From NCBI GenBank assembly GCA_039105265.1, contig JAPFFF010000019.1, positions 1,520,501-1,584,500 on the forward strand: a stretch of 64,000 nt of DNA, written 5' to 3'. The DNA is from Tritrichomonas musculus (lineage: Eukaryota > Parabasalia > Tritrichomonadida > Tritrichomonadidae). Under the pieces are notes generated by a model. That model searched no databases. It was not told the DNA's origin and saw only the letters and a program-made list of their open reading frames with translations. This document shows positions 39,901-42,598 of this stretch, one piece after another (the stretch's first letter is position 1; each line of letters begins with the position of its first letter). Both the position numbers and the translations under genes were made by a program.

Positions 39901-41502
39901 TATGTCTTGGTGATCGTCTTCATTGACAAAATCATCATCAAAATCAAAAATGAAATCGTTCTTATTCAATAAAGAAAACGTTAATAAAGGCATCAATGAA
40001 TTCTCAATATTGGTATCAATAATGAATTCATCATTATCTATATCGTTTTCATTCAAAAAGTCGATTTTGTTAACAAATCGTAAGTTAGATGGCTCGTCAA
40101 TTGGAAATGAAAAAATTAATGGTTCATTGGCGCTTTGTGCAAGAACATTTATTGGTAGTTGTAGATTGATAAAAGAAGAAATTGGAAATTCTTTTCTATT
40201 CCTCTTTGGAAGTGGATAGCCGATAGATAAGTCAGGAAGTTGTAATAAAGTTCTGTTTGATTTAATTAAATCGAAAAAGTTTCGTTTTAATAAAGATAAA
40301 GAAAAATGCTTGGAAGCTGAGTCAATGCTGCGCTGATTTCTTCTTTTCATTTTATAACAATCTGTGTTCAATAATGGAAGAGTGAAATTGATTTGCTTAT
40401 TGAATTTTGGTAAAATTCGGTTGATTATATTTTTGAATAGAATTTTGTCCATTCGTCTGAAATTAACATCGAAGAAAGTTATGGAATTAAACGGAATATC
40501 GATTATAAAATCTGGATATATTGAATTATCGTTCATAATTTTGGATAAAATCATCTTTGACTGCCATTTACGGAAATTACCTTTTATCATATATTTATTT
40601 GCTTTTGGTTCTATAGGGATTATTAATAATGAATTTTGGAATGATGTTCTGATAAATGAATGAGTAACTGCATCGAAGGTAATTCGTCTTTTCCATCTTT
40701 TGAAATAAAATTCAGTTATTAATTTATTACTATTCTCTTTATATTGCGAGTGAAACATAAGAAGTTGTTTACGATACGATGATAATAGTAATCGTGAAGA
40801 AAACATGGACCATTTACTATAAATTTCTGCTGTATTAAATGCATTTCGGATATCATAATATTGAATCCGTAAATATAAGCAAAGCCAATTGTCAATTGCT
40901 TTATTTTTACGAATATTTTGAATTAAAACAAAATGGGTAAATTTTTTCCACTTTGAAAAAAGTAATGTTACAGTTTGCTCTTGATTTTGTATATTAAAAA
41001 TACGTATCTTTAATGATAAATTTTTCCATTTTTGTATTCGATTTCGTTTTCGAACTTCATTTTCATATTTTTCTTTCCACAAATAAAAGTATTTCTTTTT
41101 TGTTTGATATATTATTTGAACGTTTTTTAGAATAAAAGATCTTGATTGAGATAATAAATGCTTTGAATAGCGTTTCCATATAATCATAAAACGGAAACGT
41201 CTCAAAACTTTTGTTCTTTCTTGCCATATTTTGAATTTTAAGCGTACATCAATGAGTACTACTTTATGAAATGCGTCAGATAAAAAATTCATTTTGTGAA
41301 ATTCGGTTGCTTTTCTGTGATTAATAAGTTTATTACACATTAAAATCCAGTGTTGTCGAGTTTCAATTCGTTTCATTAATGAATATATTCTTTTGACACG
41401 TTTTGTAATCCTAAAAGGTGTGTAGCTTGAATCATCTGGATTTTGCGATATAAGAGAGTCATCATCCCCTAAATCTAAAATTTCTGGGGAATTAAAACTC
41501 AT
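12976..41502 (-). CDS. Giant ~9,508-residue protein: Sfi1-like (centrin-binding-like) head and acidic repeat tail
   Basis: One frame stays open for 28.5 kb. The longest frame begins at a TTG (41541); the first ATG is at 41500-41502 and is chosen as start. Mass would be about 1.1 MDa. Residues 1-30 are acidic. Residues about 35-320 are basic and helical with ten tryptophans, including F-x-x-W motifs at FKIW (90-93), FYLW (139-142), FSKW (182-185), FKRW (267-270) and FRKW (310-313). These are spaced about 43 residues apart or a multiple of it, with further W-K/R motifs between, resembling the centrin-binding repeats of Sfi1. The rest is D/E/N/S/I/L/F-rich and built from two recurring motifs: a short one like L-x-N-F/Y-S-P-I, and an amphipathic helix like SVNDIDxxMTNVLNETL. 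Glycine and cysteine are rare, and there is no signal peptide or membrane segment. I infer a cytoskeletal scaffold or spring at basal bodies or associated fibres. The coding call is near certain; the function is a hypothesis. Confidence 0.95.
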   Translation of the reverse strand: MSFNSPEILDLGDDDSLISQNPDDSSYTPFRITKRVKRIYSLMKRIETRQHWILMCNKLINHRKATEFHKMNFLSDAFHKVVLIDVRLKFKIWQERTKVLRRFRFMIIWKRYSKHLLSQSRSFILKNVQIIYQTKKKYFYLWKEKYENEVRKRNRIQKWKNLSLKIRIFNIQNQEQTVTLLFSKWKKFTHFVLIQNIRKNKAIDNWLCLYLRIQYYDIRNAFNTAEIYSKWSMFSSRLLLSSYRKQLLMFHSQYKENSNKLITEFYFKRWKRRITFDAVTHSFIRTSFQNSLLIIPIEPKANKYMIKGNFRKWQSKMILSKIMNDNSIYPDFIIDIPFNSITFFDVNFRRMDKILFKNIINRILPKFNKQINFTLPLLNTDCYKMKRRNQRSIDSASKHFSLSLLKRNFFDLIKSNRTLLQLPDLSIGYPLPKRNRKEFPISSFINLQLPINVLAQSANEPLIFSFPIDEPSNLRFVNKIDFLNENDIDNDEFIIDTNIENSLMPLLTFSLLNKNDFIFDFDDDFVNEDDHQDILNEFDFVDKKHEIAPKNALLDDLFNDIEIDFDDSKIEFINNSNLMNFEKDALNTNLKSIEIPLPDFLIPFGVYPFFSNNSLYSYRSRDNFDKPKTADRKVPRNVYDEIKQSTNNDLVFSSFLFQFSPTLDHMKNVKRIELNEKSVDDNADLFDVSFENEIEPIRSLEKLNNFAIQRKTKSDSSTNQLISSANYDLELTDDEVFDTNNLLNDDLNVLFDFKHSTVPKIFSLPEAFDQVPLQPYTPLINCDPLTNHNKAVRVKDSDLLDFSIELSENDILLNLQKQTDNLNNFGHSFINELKIRNIEQSASNVDSKAELNEDIEPIFANNKPYNHLKDIRQISLPSKERTIEAISFDFEENPVLPSFKGQLEHLFRIEPPYFNIQKSRSIEQSVNKIDIDPDIEISNIINKKDTTLLNMNPISLPNTETVISDTSFDFQEENFSPNFKEQTRFLFNFESSCFDQIKNRNNEQSVNNVNDLNHQIEINLEENDSFNKLMNLTPVSVPSNEATEEEFLIKLREIDVQPIIQNSTSNLSNFERSIFDQQDEIDSVYDIDSNIEMNINISEEGTKLMNMRPISKPESDQILNEVSSNFQEKYILPEFKKRSNISNFESSCFDRLNSKNAQQLVDKIDRIDINLDPSFEVIAKLQKNNYLMNMDQISMPTRSSFSDDITFQLDDFIDEDISSFAKSFDELEEKISCFSAKPAKNKQDSHMPEKIPNDFNDLVPVSNSFDITIKNLGEREPLSSIQNLKCIQIPSPVRSLENNFLLENLLDEDWINFELDQIALQNDSSRFIFEFSPIQKPNLCSSAEKGINAHCLPSVDCAVKNCLINAKPLKYYQYQNPEQMKERNEKQLSGEFSSSSSGSADYTNVNQIESIHTQIFPKLESFINKKSKINHLFYLNPINYGNDKDDDLLNDVGNSFEFKFDKSFNQIAKLMNRSMHFNNTSAPNPEPASTFDSIAYKDFNLKIIPPISFNANSLNAFSPIKIKQQNLVLQPDFIGFIDDDFNVNGFIQEIIQSQTERLLNIEQSKVEPRKSDSLQFTPKQETAFTVFFDLQNNLEALFNMSKIVNIDRSIPDDFSALPIKLSYIPSSSKENILSNYTSIKAPNEMLPALGNQSDKINLILPANNRIKSFLLLNNLTQRNAEKGFQVPPDNEESNNTAISFDEEISFDDLMNNNSNNLDRLFQFTIGNQSRQEDQFYLLNNIPNAIELTIPSFIINFYAYHSIKKLFNLSSSPIPHSNDELSYTLFEPSLNFSDLDFSLTDSSIQLVEYDLDCLIDLNLAIDDLFDKKQIANLYNFSLIQKQEPEHPTNDRSSQEEDFFLSLTNIQFSDLATIDFKVSFLDNFVPKSSIQFGNKKQSKHFKNIRYLKNYSTIQVPDAINVNFIDSNDLYTPDIEIGKQNALVDYPSKSIADLMRLQQSESLLNYSPKNSPKSSENQNACKDDLSLMKHLHPKLEVTQDLVKSLGLNPIESFSKSIDEKLPINDEEEPENVSQQITFRAFDCNIFSIDDSFNGRSPLDYLSISRKNQQIDNSDLHKDVECVFYLDTEPEIQPTNQRRISALENFVSPINNHSINADEDIPNIASIIDELQVSPESLLVQNLAPFDSSDHLNSTAISIEEQIRDDFGLLIGRSIDSSFLANYSQIDKNYHGDKLQNYQKMPIIDPSIDLSFYSQRSAPLACYSSKHSSFNNRNNLEIVDEKIQKEDILLPVNYQPNVSSLAAFSPINKASENDYDTELSSIKTPLSNDSNELLIKSLPICITNENPVKHFNNYQLNDIANQNQPKENVASIEFPLTIDSLPNLNQNLRSIQRIQEITTPNKDELNSNHHDLINLQRLSIPNLKISFHFYQKRSFPLLNYHPKEPSSENEEITKAADDVSNKLANKKGILHIPSIDKRNDNLNKLQLFSSIDEQYRADNNLQHEDEPIQITSLADTNELLMKSFKIDQISENPLINYQPNNFKHHINIDNLSYDFSPSFDELFIINDPLLHLNNVKKGQNLNQEEQQISQIPHELVNTQKIPVLNLQVSLPFYQKRMQSLFNYHPRHSSVGNSEEISDRIISNTEVMHEDEIESITAPISNDTNELVTKSLPNNSNSEVSLRLLNNYQPGIIKKDELASDQLPVIKLTYNPIQQIMSSNRNAEPLKSLMNPVSISSEINKMPESFPFFHFNCFAIFESSKKNPMLKYFELSALQPKNPLISHLSFINFDEYDFRNLQSIENRNNNESLLRYSPVNAFIPAINYSVLDIEDLSIDPNEDLLNNLAEKLNNFRFERNLPSESSCEKIQGNEFYNEMLAKNPYLAKSTTHPLQYLNVFHPITLEDAESTQVDGNRLANFSLNYPKPQITEIHLLENFTHSMNGHKSVNENNSEFYQPDLLPFSDFGTNMRTLFNLQKISDLDSNHMKEENNARPIDSEISEIQHDIDSMLDDFVLDKSMPLFNSIINFSATSIVNPNQNLHEADIFDPSIFLLNQFYGLRQNDFNELYTRVLQEIDDQTNAALQQVLFQSFKSSLNSFDILISRPNYFHMLDKLLVRQNLSSAFNPMNRFSPLSIGNRAESDLKDGIIDVNYDDLKIDQFINFDPFLNFVQVISPIEDSTEKAVDVLTDNFGLEADLQDICSFGHDDLLSKININCAPLDNLDYYTSKAEQTHPDKFDNELNEITCAIDLSIPEITDNKRKIDPLFGLSMESTNDNSNNGIHVSKDNLLFNERELIPDIDFNSFPSNLIKSNSFGKLNHKAQQPNEFPTSSVTIEFEDFSDLVGGIFSKRLPIIKRFLANKLYYDRNKIMFDGIDLFDYESIIFSDSNRSKTIDSELENEEESAFFQVDQQIDQFLKMSLNSALLSSLQFALNLFVPISSKSSDIEIEQADEMIESVVENISSGFDRSLDTVLNSSIVSESNSVLNMSYLSSFGDEESNSLIKESAIDNSINEISPEFDEYQTDDLIDSGIFDTDSISSFNSIIELESIPFYKLQVIVPIQRTINHDEEVILPNDRINIQINEKENEKMIAFNISEKVEKLFNNFTSQEPHQIPAGIQYSPKLSIKDTIPPINYYRIHHINRFQSKDEHKLNDTDDDLIQNVNVGIDQNETVEMIVSKSFEPKIKAFDGISKQPSDDQLTEFEEIQIPVRVDVKQLGIGRNDKMKYLSHYEIQEIPENIEIDDDEFHFSNSISPEIISLSNTDKRISHLYDFQKQDIHKPKDVDINYDFKLEDDDYSMVKQIIPNVFNFDLIHRSEPNTDEYPIMNEDDVFKEENQKEIEQKIDDSIKPLAIIQRKRDNQQRNIKQLSIDITNDEIEHQITTTLTKELNEIISSDLQNIDLFPIEPLFEDETYELYELLYSPELDFNPIIKSNKIQPLSSFEIPPPTPNNDDESFSQFANNFKIPLILDNFKSISEGMSNLTLKLQNIGPIPTHTSPLNDSLEIINKPKICPSLQFSFPTSHSLGPLNNYSPDIPQANQIEQYELPGFKGNLNLIDSLSSIFDQKYGKSINGLSSFSIICQDIDNIDDLQDIPSIHPSIQVDFISNKNLPKLDNLSAILPETNQIEQEELFDFDEIASNINLNNSISMIINQQSTKPRSNLDSITPICSGKDAMNEPLDVPSIHPYIQINFPCNKSLQIFKRSIDIQRANQFAQLDLHNIEGTIKSPQITFQISNQQIPNPLNNFSSCANIKQKYVVSKSVENVERDLSERFQLNLFHNHQSFYIDILQRKLQLDETSMNETATKESIEESVNDIDKDMTNVLNETLTDIIKDESNEELLTGTVNDIDFEFDPNAFISQNIKAKSLINFNSDAHQVKQEDEKGREEEIQYSSLITLSGPENLISSEISDLTSKLQNFIEIPYQAHVSNQYAILNEANIHPSIQIDLSTNNSLQAFNNFSIYIPKVSQTEQYDHSDFNKNENDISLNQSISLLLDQKLIDPLINFNSSNLEFDDLKHKYAIRKSVEEVKEIYSTQLQLNLFNNQKSFYVDLLQHKPQIDESAMNEVVTKESIEQSVNDIDIDITNVLNETLTGMIKDESNEELITGSVNDIEIEFDNSLFSQPAIHKAIPLINFYDNTRQITRDDIDEIEYSPMLALIEPDNFISSEISELTSKLQNIIEIPRQTHELNEFDNLNKINIEPSIQIEFRTNNSLSSFNKQSTDIPKIDQIELQDFTVSIIPEQSTLAMSHQQIINRLSNFKSKSATSLDISKKYEIERSIEKVKEDISTNLKLRLTNLPQSIGIDILQHKPSLNEGTTNELINDESINQSINEIEHSMTNLLDETLATMIMNDSLDNFIIEIDFNLDDQSFALQNMKALTLPISCFTEKAQDIIDFQYVPSIASFEPDILISKKMANLKSELQSIRPIETTGVTDILNASPNIASNIHLSIQVACPSDNFLQSFHPSSGVPKSKLIEKCDHLENNIKLNDPFPLLFDQKLISPLCYFNSFAVTSSGIKKKYEIQKSLENVEDDLSKQLQLDLINHLQYSNIDILQCKPCLNEITTTEFIKDESIEQDVNDIGNNITNKLNESLDDYLIKKANVGFDLNEIDEMVVSKSFESISKAFDGISKQPPDGQLTEFEETQVPVKVDVKQLEIGRSDKMKYLSQYEIQGKPEIDDNEFHFSRLEVISPSNTNQRISYLYEFQKQDIHKSNIDDISFDLKLEKDNDSLVKQIIPNTFVFDLIHRSKPDKYEYLIINEDDIFKEENQREVERKIDNSIKPLAFIQPKQNNQQKYVKQLSNDITNEEINQQITTALASKLNEIISNGFQIIDLSPIQPSVTFIMKESINSAVGDISRNIENTLTNLLRETYQLDALEYSAEPEFQSITETNEIQSLSSFEIPPPPPTNDEGTITQFINDFKMPFTFDKFESFDQPLVSQNHLNISPLINFSKVEIYRSPQENNDKNVLPIFDLLDNDVMISINTFPINNQQLVNPINSFTPISPDTRKELEIQKSLQDIEEDLSKQFQLNLFNNQKSFYIDILQHKPQIEESAMNEAVTKESIEQSINDIDIDMTNVLNETLIDMIKDESNEELITGSVNDIEIELDHSFISQNIILNARPLINFYDTAHQTIQRGNDITDEIEHSSTISLIESANFISSEISKLTLKLQNIIEIPRQTHELNEFDDLHEINIEPSIQIEFRTNNSLSSFNKQSTDIPKSNQFEQFESSLQDVTISMIPEQAALPVNNQQIINRLNSYKSKSPATLDIVKKYEIERSIEKVKGKFSQNLELRLTNLRQSIDIDILQRKPSLNEDMTNELIKKGSVEQSVIEIGNNLDKILNETLSSIAVSDLLDDFLPQSTVSKLDQDLDTRRFFLEKFKSEIRPFSNFIRYSAPRSQLEINEIQFSPKIAISSTIPLIQKSVIYYLYHYQKQDIQNPNDDVIDADLDLSENDDAFVKHIIPNISNLDLYQTHYSQLSTDEYPIMNEDDVFKEENQKEIEQKIDDSIKPLAIIQRKRDNQQRNIKQLSIDITNDEIEHQITTTLTKELNEIISNDLQNIDLFPIEPLFEDETYELYELLYSPELDFNQIIKSNEIQPLSSFEIPSPPPNNDFKMIDHSLVPQDGVLNTTSSFVLNEDNTFKDEYQKVVKQKISNSIKPLAFIQPKQNNQQKYVKQLSNDITNEEINQQITTALASKLNEIISNEFQIIDLSPIQPSVTFIMKESINSAVGDISRNIENTLTNLLRETYQLDALEYSAEPEFQSITETKEIQSLSSFEIPPPPPTNDEGTITQFINDFKMPFVLENFNLISKGVSNLASKLQNIEAVSPLSNIHSIIDKSIACTSIQINFPSINSMINFNLQSLSTFSDVHLPPIQCNIVHSTDIELSFSYLTNMQFLKHLDGYQYFSVNNAILPVARNLSLQFINDRLNEALNRMFAHNNRQNADLLRSSIFYNNSINERDLIDTSTELAVSDIERFLDSSLISNLNNLILDNLPFVVVKNIIKNCAMKLLSSQNPLDHLENFEAGNFPGPHLSFADNFVSQSDLQGSLNFTMINQNFFSCSIKLFINLSPISVPSLDSALLRSISQTISEQKASEITNDSLIKAQNILSSSFIDHSFSYAKSDDSVLVNLFDQNNDAVSSILDDEIDFNLNPILDFTQPTSRSNLFDPLCPRFPIKSMIQARNSIMQDCSNQIDEELISLLSNCFKFRANDLILQGATLSQQAIIDESINESMNAVSAFLSLNLKSTLSNYLLEEIIANINEELGNSSDSNNNSADEFIQSLNIADNYDIYQAEKRVKNEISEMLSSNLEKLLLSAANEELAESAYSLPPLDASEPFWFGGPNLLCSFLLHFEPIENKLDNQNNLIVDAPTDIIQNDSISSLVDKLIPAHAKSLSLFQISQNDQNVFVELDDEIINDDLLDIRNHEKSSMPLLNYEQIESDILPHDFIFPSSMNLNYNQFSATRSAKPLEHFGEIEAYHVLDLSSIDFQPILFDEFDPSSFLSLTAPKLALFDRITAECSIDEKRENIVNRAAIDSVSGVSGNLIQFNGKDQVQSSLYPISLFSKNTEPLHPNFDLYLDQLNGLDEIEPDFSVAHVLEMRNKNREVFFLDAFRIEELIINDPVNYIFLNQNCIHTNPILNRVPDQSFALNEQKQIEQSNNEARSYSRDSLSLELNDISARVSTPVSALSQLNDLIVSRTVFKATKELMSDLLQSFNFILHDALMNQNNRETFDFHCQVMPDSFESRAAFASESVIASLDLFISSHCSFDLPIVSPLCQLDCIQYHGNLDDNERDLAFLDFSLPEINDAAALNRLNESDTSILHLIDFEVTQNRINDVKRQQFEDENLVSNPFDENFDFITTNRVVDNLNRLTPKSSCISANFALSQVEDDISDLLNGALARALSNRSSSLLSIEEISRCISPISIELNLDFTKSYSFITKMLNKPSVASLNLFCISRKADKSSSSIDLFDINASFISFDLSSFVSPDSDIKNKFSLILKAVYPQLLPSDASLKDVDLLNTDLEKLVITDRNHFNNSFNILTTVLESSQIQDDQLEYFNEIELSEFDNLVQLVDLVCPLNQISISNIQTKEKSLSEERLIDADFSFNELCEQFGLNSSKLNQFKSLDSCLMPLSVRHSIDSINLKLDSLLKSIPPSKFANQIDLRILPITDSMLQVLPIEMINESMVRNMNNSLSEIFERSINSFIKSSLLFDFSQIQIDLNDYQISFDDFLDFNVINFLVKDQIQNACSFMLITQPYIKLNNEINSFIPPYELPSLNFDSSITKSFAHEIEILHNVEKTCLPITSSVNSAVNVISLMMDNKLKGIKKKSILDLPDLMILTKSPFYHFAFNENTPVMIQNKAISHVIDFLSNKIQESFVNSIKQMKQSSEFDLITIPPRKKENELTEEECNLINERIETLFETSLFGSITMNINKNKDEINSSPLLISTNKTEIETIKFIDESELLPFTDISSTNNAFKSLFNFGEHSQNTMKQTILTDRLISLHELSLINFDSFIANSFTQEIESLQNIEKSSLPISSSVNSAVNEIGLMMDNKLKGIEKKSILDHLDLMILTKSTSNLNNQIDFKVSFTLNEALTKSLSKILQNDINHLFNENFDTTNSSINDLEFSTNEIIQFDDYLLPPLASPLDFVSQYEISHYKAKENEYLAFASKGFSIHLESEFIQFDKLSCNVTKPLYHFAFNENASVMIQNKAISHVIDFLSNKIQESFVNSIKQMKQSSEFDLITIPPRKKENELTEEECNLINERIETLFETSLFGSITMNINKNKDEINSSPLLISTNKTDIETIKFIDESELLPFTDISNTNNAFKSLFNFGEHSQSIMEHTIPLYELQSMNFGSLIANSFTHEIESLQNIEKSSLPISSSVNSAVNEIGLMMDNEIIRIEKKSILDHLDLMILTKSTSNLNNQIDFKVSFTLNEALTKSLSKILQNDINHLFNENFDTTNSAINDLEFSINEIIQIDDYLLHIIASPLHFISQYEQNRRDIKVDEDFSMNLELDLNSLDCITKPLYHFAFNENASVMIQNKAVSHVIDFLSNKIQESFVNSIKQMKQSSEFDLITIPPRKKENELTEEECNLINERIETLFETSLFGSITMNINKNKDEINSSPLLISTNKTDIETIKFIDESELLPFTDISSTNNAFKSLFIFNESPKNSSAASISIGEIGEEFYLDFPFFHLNLFSLSNFVSNRNAFPVSSVAPSIQEFVENILDHSLPECLLSSMKNNGFDMVIQNDVTKYEIPNISSFIANNLSQALNKSLRQSVLSFSNDLSQVIFPIDSALIQYLPGEMSSDVFDEEDFEFDSSTIFTMDSLSCLSSFCKSERPRIDSEYKLPHFQLELPLLDDLGTNKCLIRLIAFRPINNDHFVNQAILLAMSDIGDKLNFTNTSIFSLNCIDLIGVKIISTNDDLPLSPSKHEMLLIRNMIDRAFNDSLDACIKKCLKFEDRSVLASDRDLDELIQSDDEIIQFTHHDDNLIQNISSGLIRLQGAKSGTRNNNERELDSCLGQIFLSEVFSFEFNDLFDKKHSVLTCLDNFCWPDKTADEMIRNEAVSLLVKEISESFSIEERRSLLRNKMDLLQIRQPNVVASDEFNSLLIGALSSMLDSILNNSIQSALTDQTNSFEIGAISLQDDLFDSSDFEFNVFSSFLSSISQPICILNDFQHHQKMPVVNLNLDFDVNLSAFDGKMSYQSLMNSVMKINEISPNQDTVFDISVSKTLSALSQNLRTEFLDELKVCPDILSTRHQSLELHQESSSEEEEVDFISEQVNESVQIHLDNLFTEALNKSLAESLHANFGGQIISAPTAEDTEIEIPLDNLYEVDFDRNLKENLGLKSIQDSIQNLRCFCNNSHAKELSNSPQIDFAMIQVVQLAEPKVGGMISIQIKNLIQFFTTLNLHHQSIQFDCDSIYNGAVDSFEEELSNSIDSSFSNFLGNVFQHSQFVIFNFSCVPSSSLLNLNLFLQLDKEMSDMLSNCLNKILSPSNFVISKNDKTGEKYLMPYLFDMANSLTITNSVVNYTTEFISSKLDQCLLKALNTD
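15640..18260 (-). repeat. ~1-kb tandem duplication inside the giant gene (about 2.5 copies)
   Basis: A module of about 415 bp encoding FAFNENxSVMIQNKA through NNAFKSLF occurs three times, near 15640-16055, 16645-17063 and 17695-18112, with only a few differences per copy. The shared phrase AGCATTGTTGGTG begins at 15661, 16663 and 17716, giving offsets of 1002 and 1053 bp. A second module (SSVNSAVNEIGLMMDN to NEALTKSLSK) lies between copies and is truncated in the last. All offsets are multiples of three, so the frame is kept. High identity points to recent unequal exchange. Confidence 0.93.
22745..25826 (-). repeat. Dispersed ~450-bp duplicate pair (22745-23195 and 25376-25826)
   Basis: Two stretches about 2.63 kb apart inside the giant gene are nearly identical at base level. 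They encode NDFKMPF, ESINSAVGDISRN and the FEIPPPPPTNDE phrase. The flanks differ, so this is a local copy or gene-conversion tract and not part of one simple tandem array. Confidence 0.9.
23313..30188 (-). repeat. Dispersed ~400-bp duplicate pair (23313-23711 and 29790-30188)
   Basis: Two nearly identical stretches 6,477 bp apart encode the same run of about 130 residues, including YPIMNEDDVFKEENQ and FEDETYELYELLYSPELDF. The separation again is a multiple of three. A third, more diverged relative follows the 25.4-kb copy of the neighbouring repeat. Confidence 0.9.
24080..28030 (-). repeat. Dispersed ~950-bp duplicate pair (24080-25040 and 27080-28030)
   Basis: Two related stretches about 2,980 bp apart share long identical runs, for example around 24499 and 27481 (the IPKxxQxE and TDIPK segment) and the SVNDIDIDMTNVLNETL helix. 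They contain small in-frame indels. Shorter relatives of the helix part also occur near 28600-28800. Confidence 0.85.
26000..30640 (-). repeat. Dispersed ~350-bp duplicate pair (26000-26350 and 30290-30640)
   Basis: Two related stretches inside the giant gene, about 4.29 kb apart, encode the same segments (DKMKYLSxYEIQ, VDVKQLxIGR, FDGISKQPxD). They are more diverged than the other pairs, with substitutions every few codons and small in-frame gaps. Confidence 0.8.
37930..38925 (-). repeat. Four to five diverged ~80-residue repeats in the giant tail
   Basis: Residues about 860-1190 of the giant protein show a clear long repeat of about 75-85 residues. Each unit opens with a phrase like LMNMxPISxP, then SFDFxEE, then LFNFESSCFD, then NxEQSVNxID, and an acidic close. 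Openings seen are IRQISLP, LLNMNPISLP, LMNLTPVSVP, LMNMRPISKP and LMNMDQISMP. Elsewhere in the tail the same elements recur in more degraded order, so this block probably shows the ancestral unit best. Confidence 0.8.
40543..41400 (-). other. Sfi1-like tryptophan repeat region of the giant protein
   Basis: This stretch encodes about residues 35-320. It carries W52, W93, W109, W142, W159, W185, W206, W231, W270 and W313, mostly followed by K, R or Q and preceded three residues earlier by F, Y or I. Long K/R-rich helices lie between them. Sfi1-type proteins bind centrin through such motifs, one centrin per repeat. The repeats here are somewhat longer and more irregular than in yeast Sfi1, so homology is likely but unproven. 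Confidence 0.6.
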
Positions 41503-42410
41503 AACTCTTATAGAAGATTTTAAATAAAATTCTTTGACCAAATAGGAATATAAAAACTCTGGAATGACCGTTTTCTTGATAACTTTCTGAATTTTGTTTC
41601 AAAAAATTCAATGGAAAAAGTGGCCGTTTCCTTTTTATTTATAAAATGAAAAAACGAATTCATATATACCGAAAATCGATTTCAAATAAGCAAAGAGAGC
41701 TTTTTTCTAGAAGCACAAAATAAACGATTTAATTCAGTAATGATTATATATAAATATTTTATCCAAAGTCAGAACTTAGATATTTCATATTGAATTACAG
41801 ATTAACCATTATATGAATCAAATGAAAAATATTCCACAATCTTTATATGATAAAATATAATAGTTATAAAGGTTAATCGATTTTATTGATATTTATACAA
41901 TTGTTTAAATAAAAAAAAATGAGTAAGATGCTTCAATTAGTAAATATAATAAAGTATTGACATATAGAATGGTATTTATTCATTATAATAATATCATACG
42001 TTTTGATTATCTCATTATAATTTTATATTGATACAAACAAATTATTATAAAACAAAAAAAAAAAAGTCTTACCAGCAAATAGTAAATGAAATAAATAATG
42101 GTAAGAATGAATGGACTTATTTTTTTAATATATTATAAATATTTTCATCATTGATTTAAATTATTTTATTAATATTTTCAAATAATATTGAGATCAAAAA
42201 ATAGTCATTTTAATATTAAAATATTTGATAAAATAAATCCAGAAATCAAAGAAAAAATAAAATTGTTGATACCAAATAAAGTATTCAATGTTTTTCTGAT
42301 TAATAAATTATTAATAATTATATTATATTAAGTGATAAAAAAAGAAATAAGGAGATAAAAAAAGCATTATGAATATAAAAAAAGATTGTATCACTTCATT
42401 TTTTTGATTT

Positions 42411-42541
42411 CAAAAAGTTACAATGTTGTATTAAAAAAGTTCCATATAACTTTTATCTCAAAAAGATACAGCGAAGATTTTCAAAAAGTTTGTTGATATC
42501 TGTATCTTGAGAATTGTAAATAGTCATTTAACCAAAAAGTT
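42411..42541 (+). promoter_or_regulatory. Five spaced CAAAAAGTT-like motifs upstream of the phosphohexomutase gene
   Basis: Exact CAAAAAGTT occurs at 42411-42419, 42482-42490 and 42533-42541. CAAAAAGAT lies at 42459-42467 and AAAAAAGTT at 42433-42441. Successive starts are 22, 26, 23 and 51 bp apart, close to one or two times about 24 bp. The last copy ends 57 bp before the ATG. Even spacing of a 9-mer containing G and C in such AT-rich DNA suggests a bound factor, which is inference. Confidence 0.45.
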
Positions 42542-42565
42542 GGTCATTTCACCTATACAAAGTAT

Positions 42566-42571
42566 TCACTA
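42566..42571 (+). promoter_or_regulatory. Candidate initiator TCACTA of the phosphohexomutase gene
   Basis: TCACTA lies about 28 bases before the ATG and fits the trichomonad initiator pattern. A weaker TCACC occurs about 18 bases further upstream. The short match makes this tentative. Confidence 0.35.
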
Positions 42572-42598
42572 AACTTTTTTACTTTTCTATTTTCAAGG

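Larger units (their letters stand above)
41503..42598. other. Divergent spacer between the giant gene and the phosphohexomutase gene
   Basis: About 1.1 kb of AT-rich DNA separates the two start codons. Its right end carries the regularly spaced CAAAAAGTT-like motifs described separately. The left end should hold the promoter of the giant gene, but I see no distinct element there. No ORF or RNA gene is visible. Confidence 0.6.

Noticed and set aside
41503-41541. Extension of the giant gene to a TTG at 41541
   Set aside because: Nuclear eukaryotic genes start at ATG; the first ATG is at 41502. The same reasoning moved the start at 49429 to 49438.
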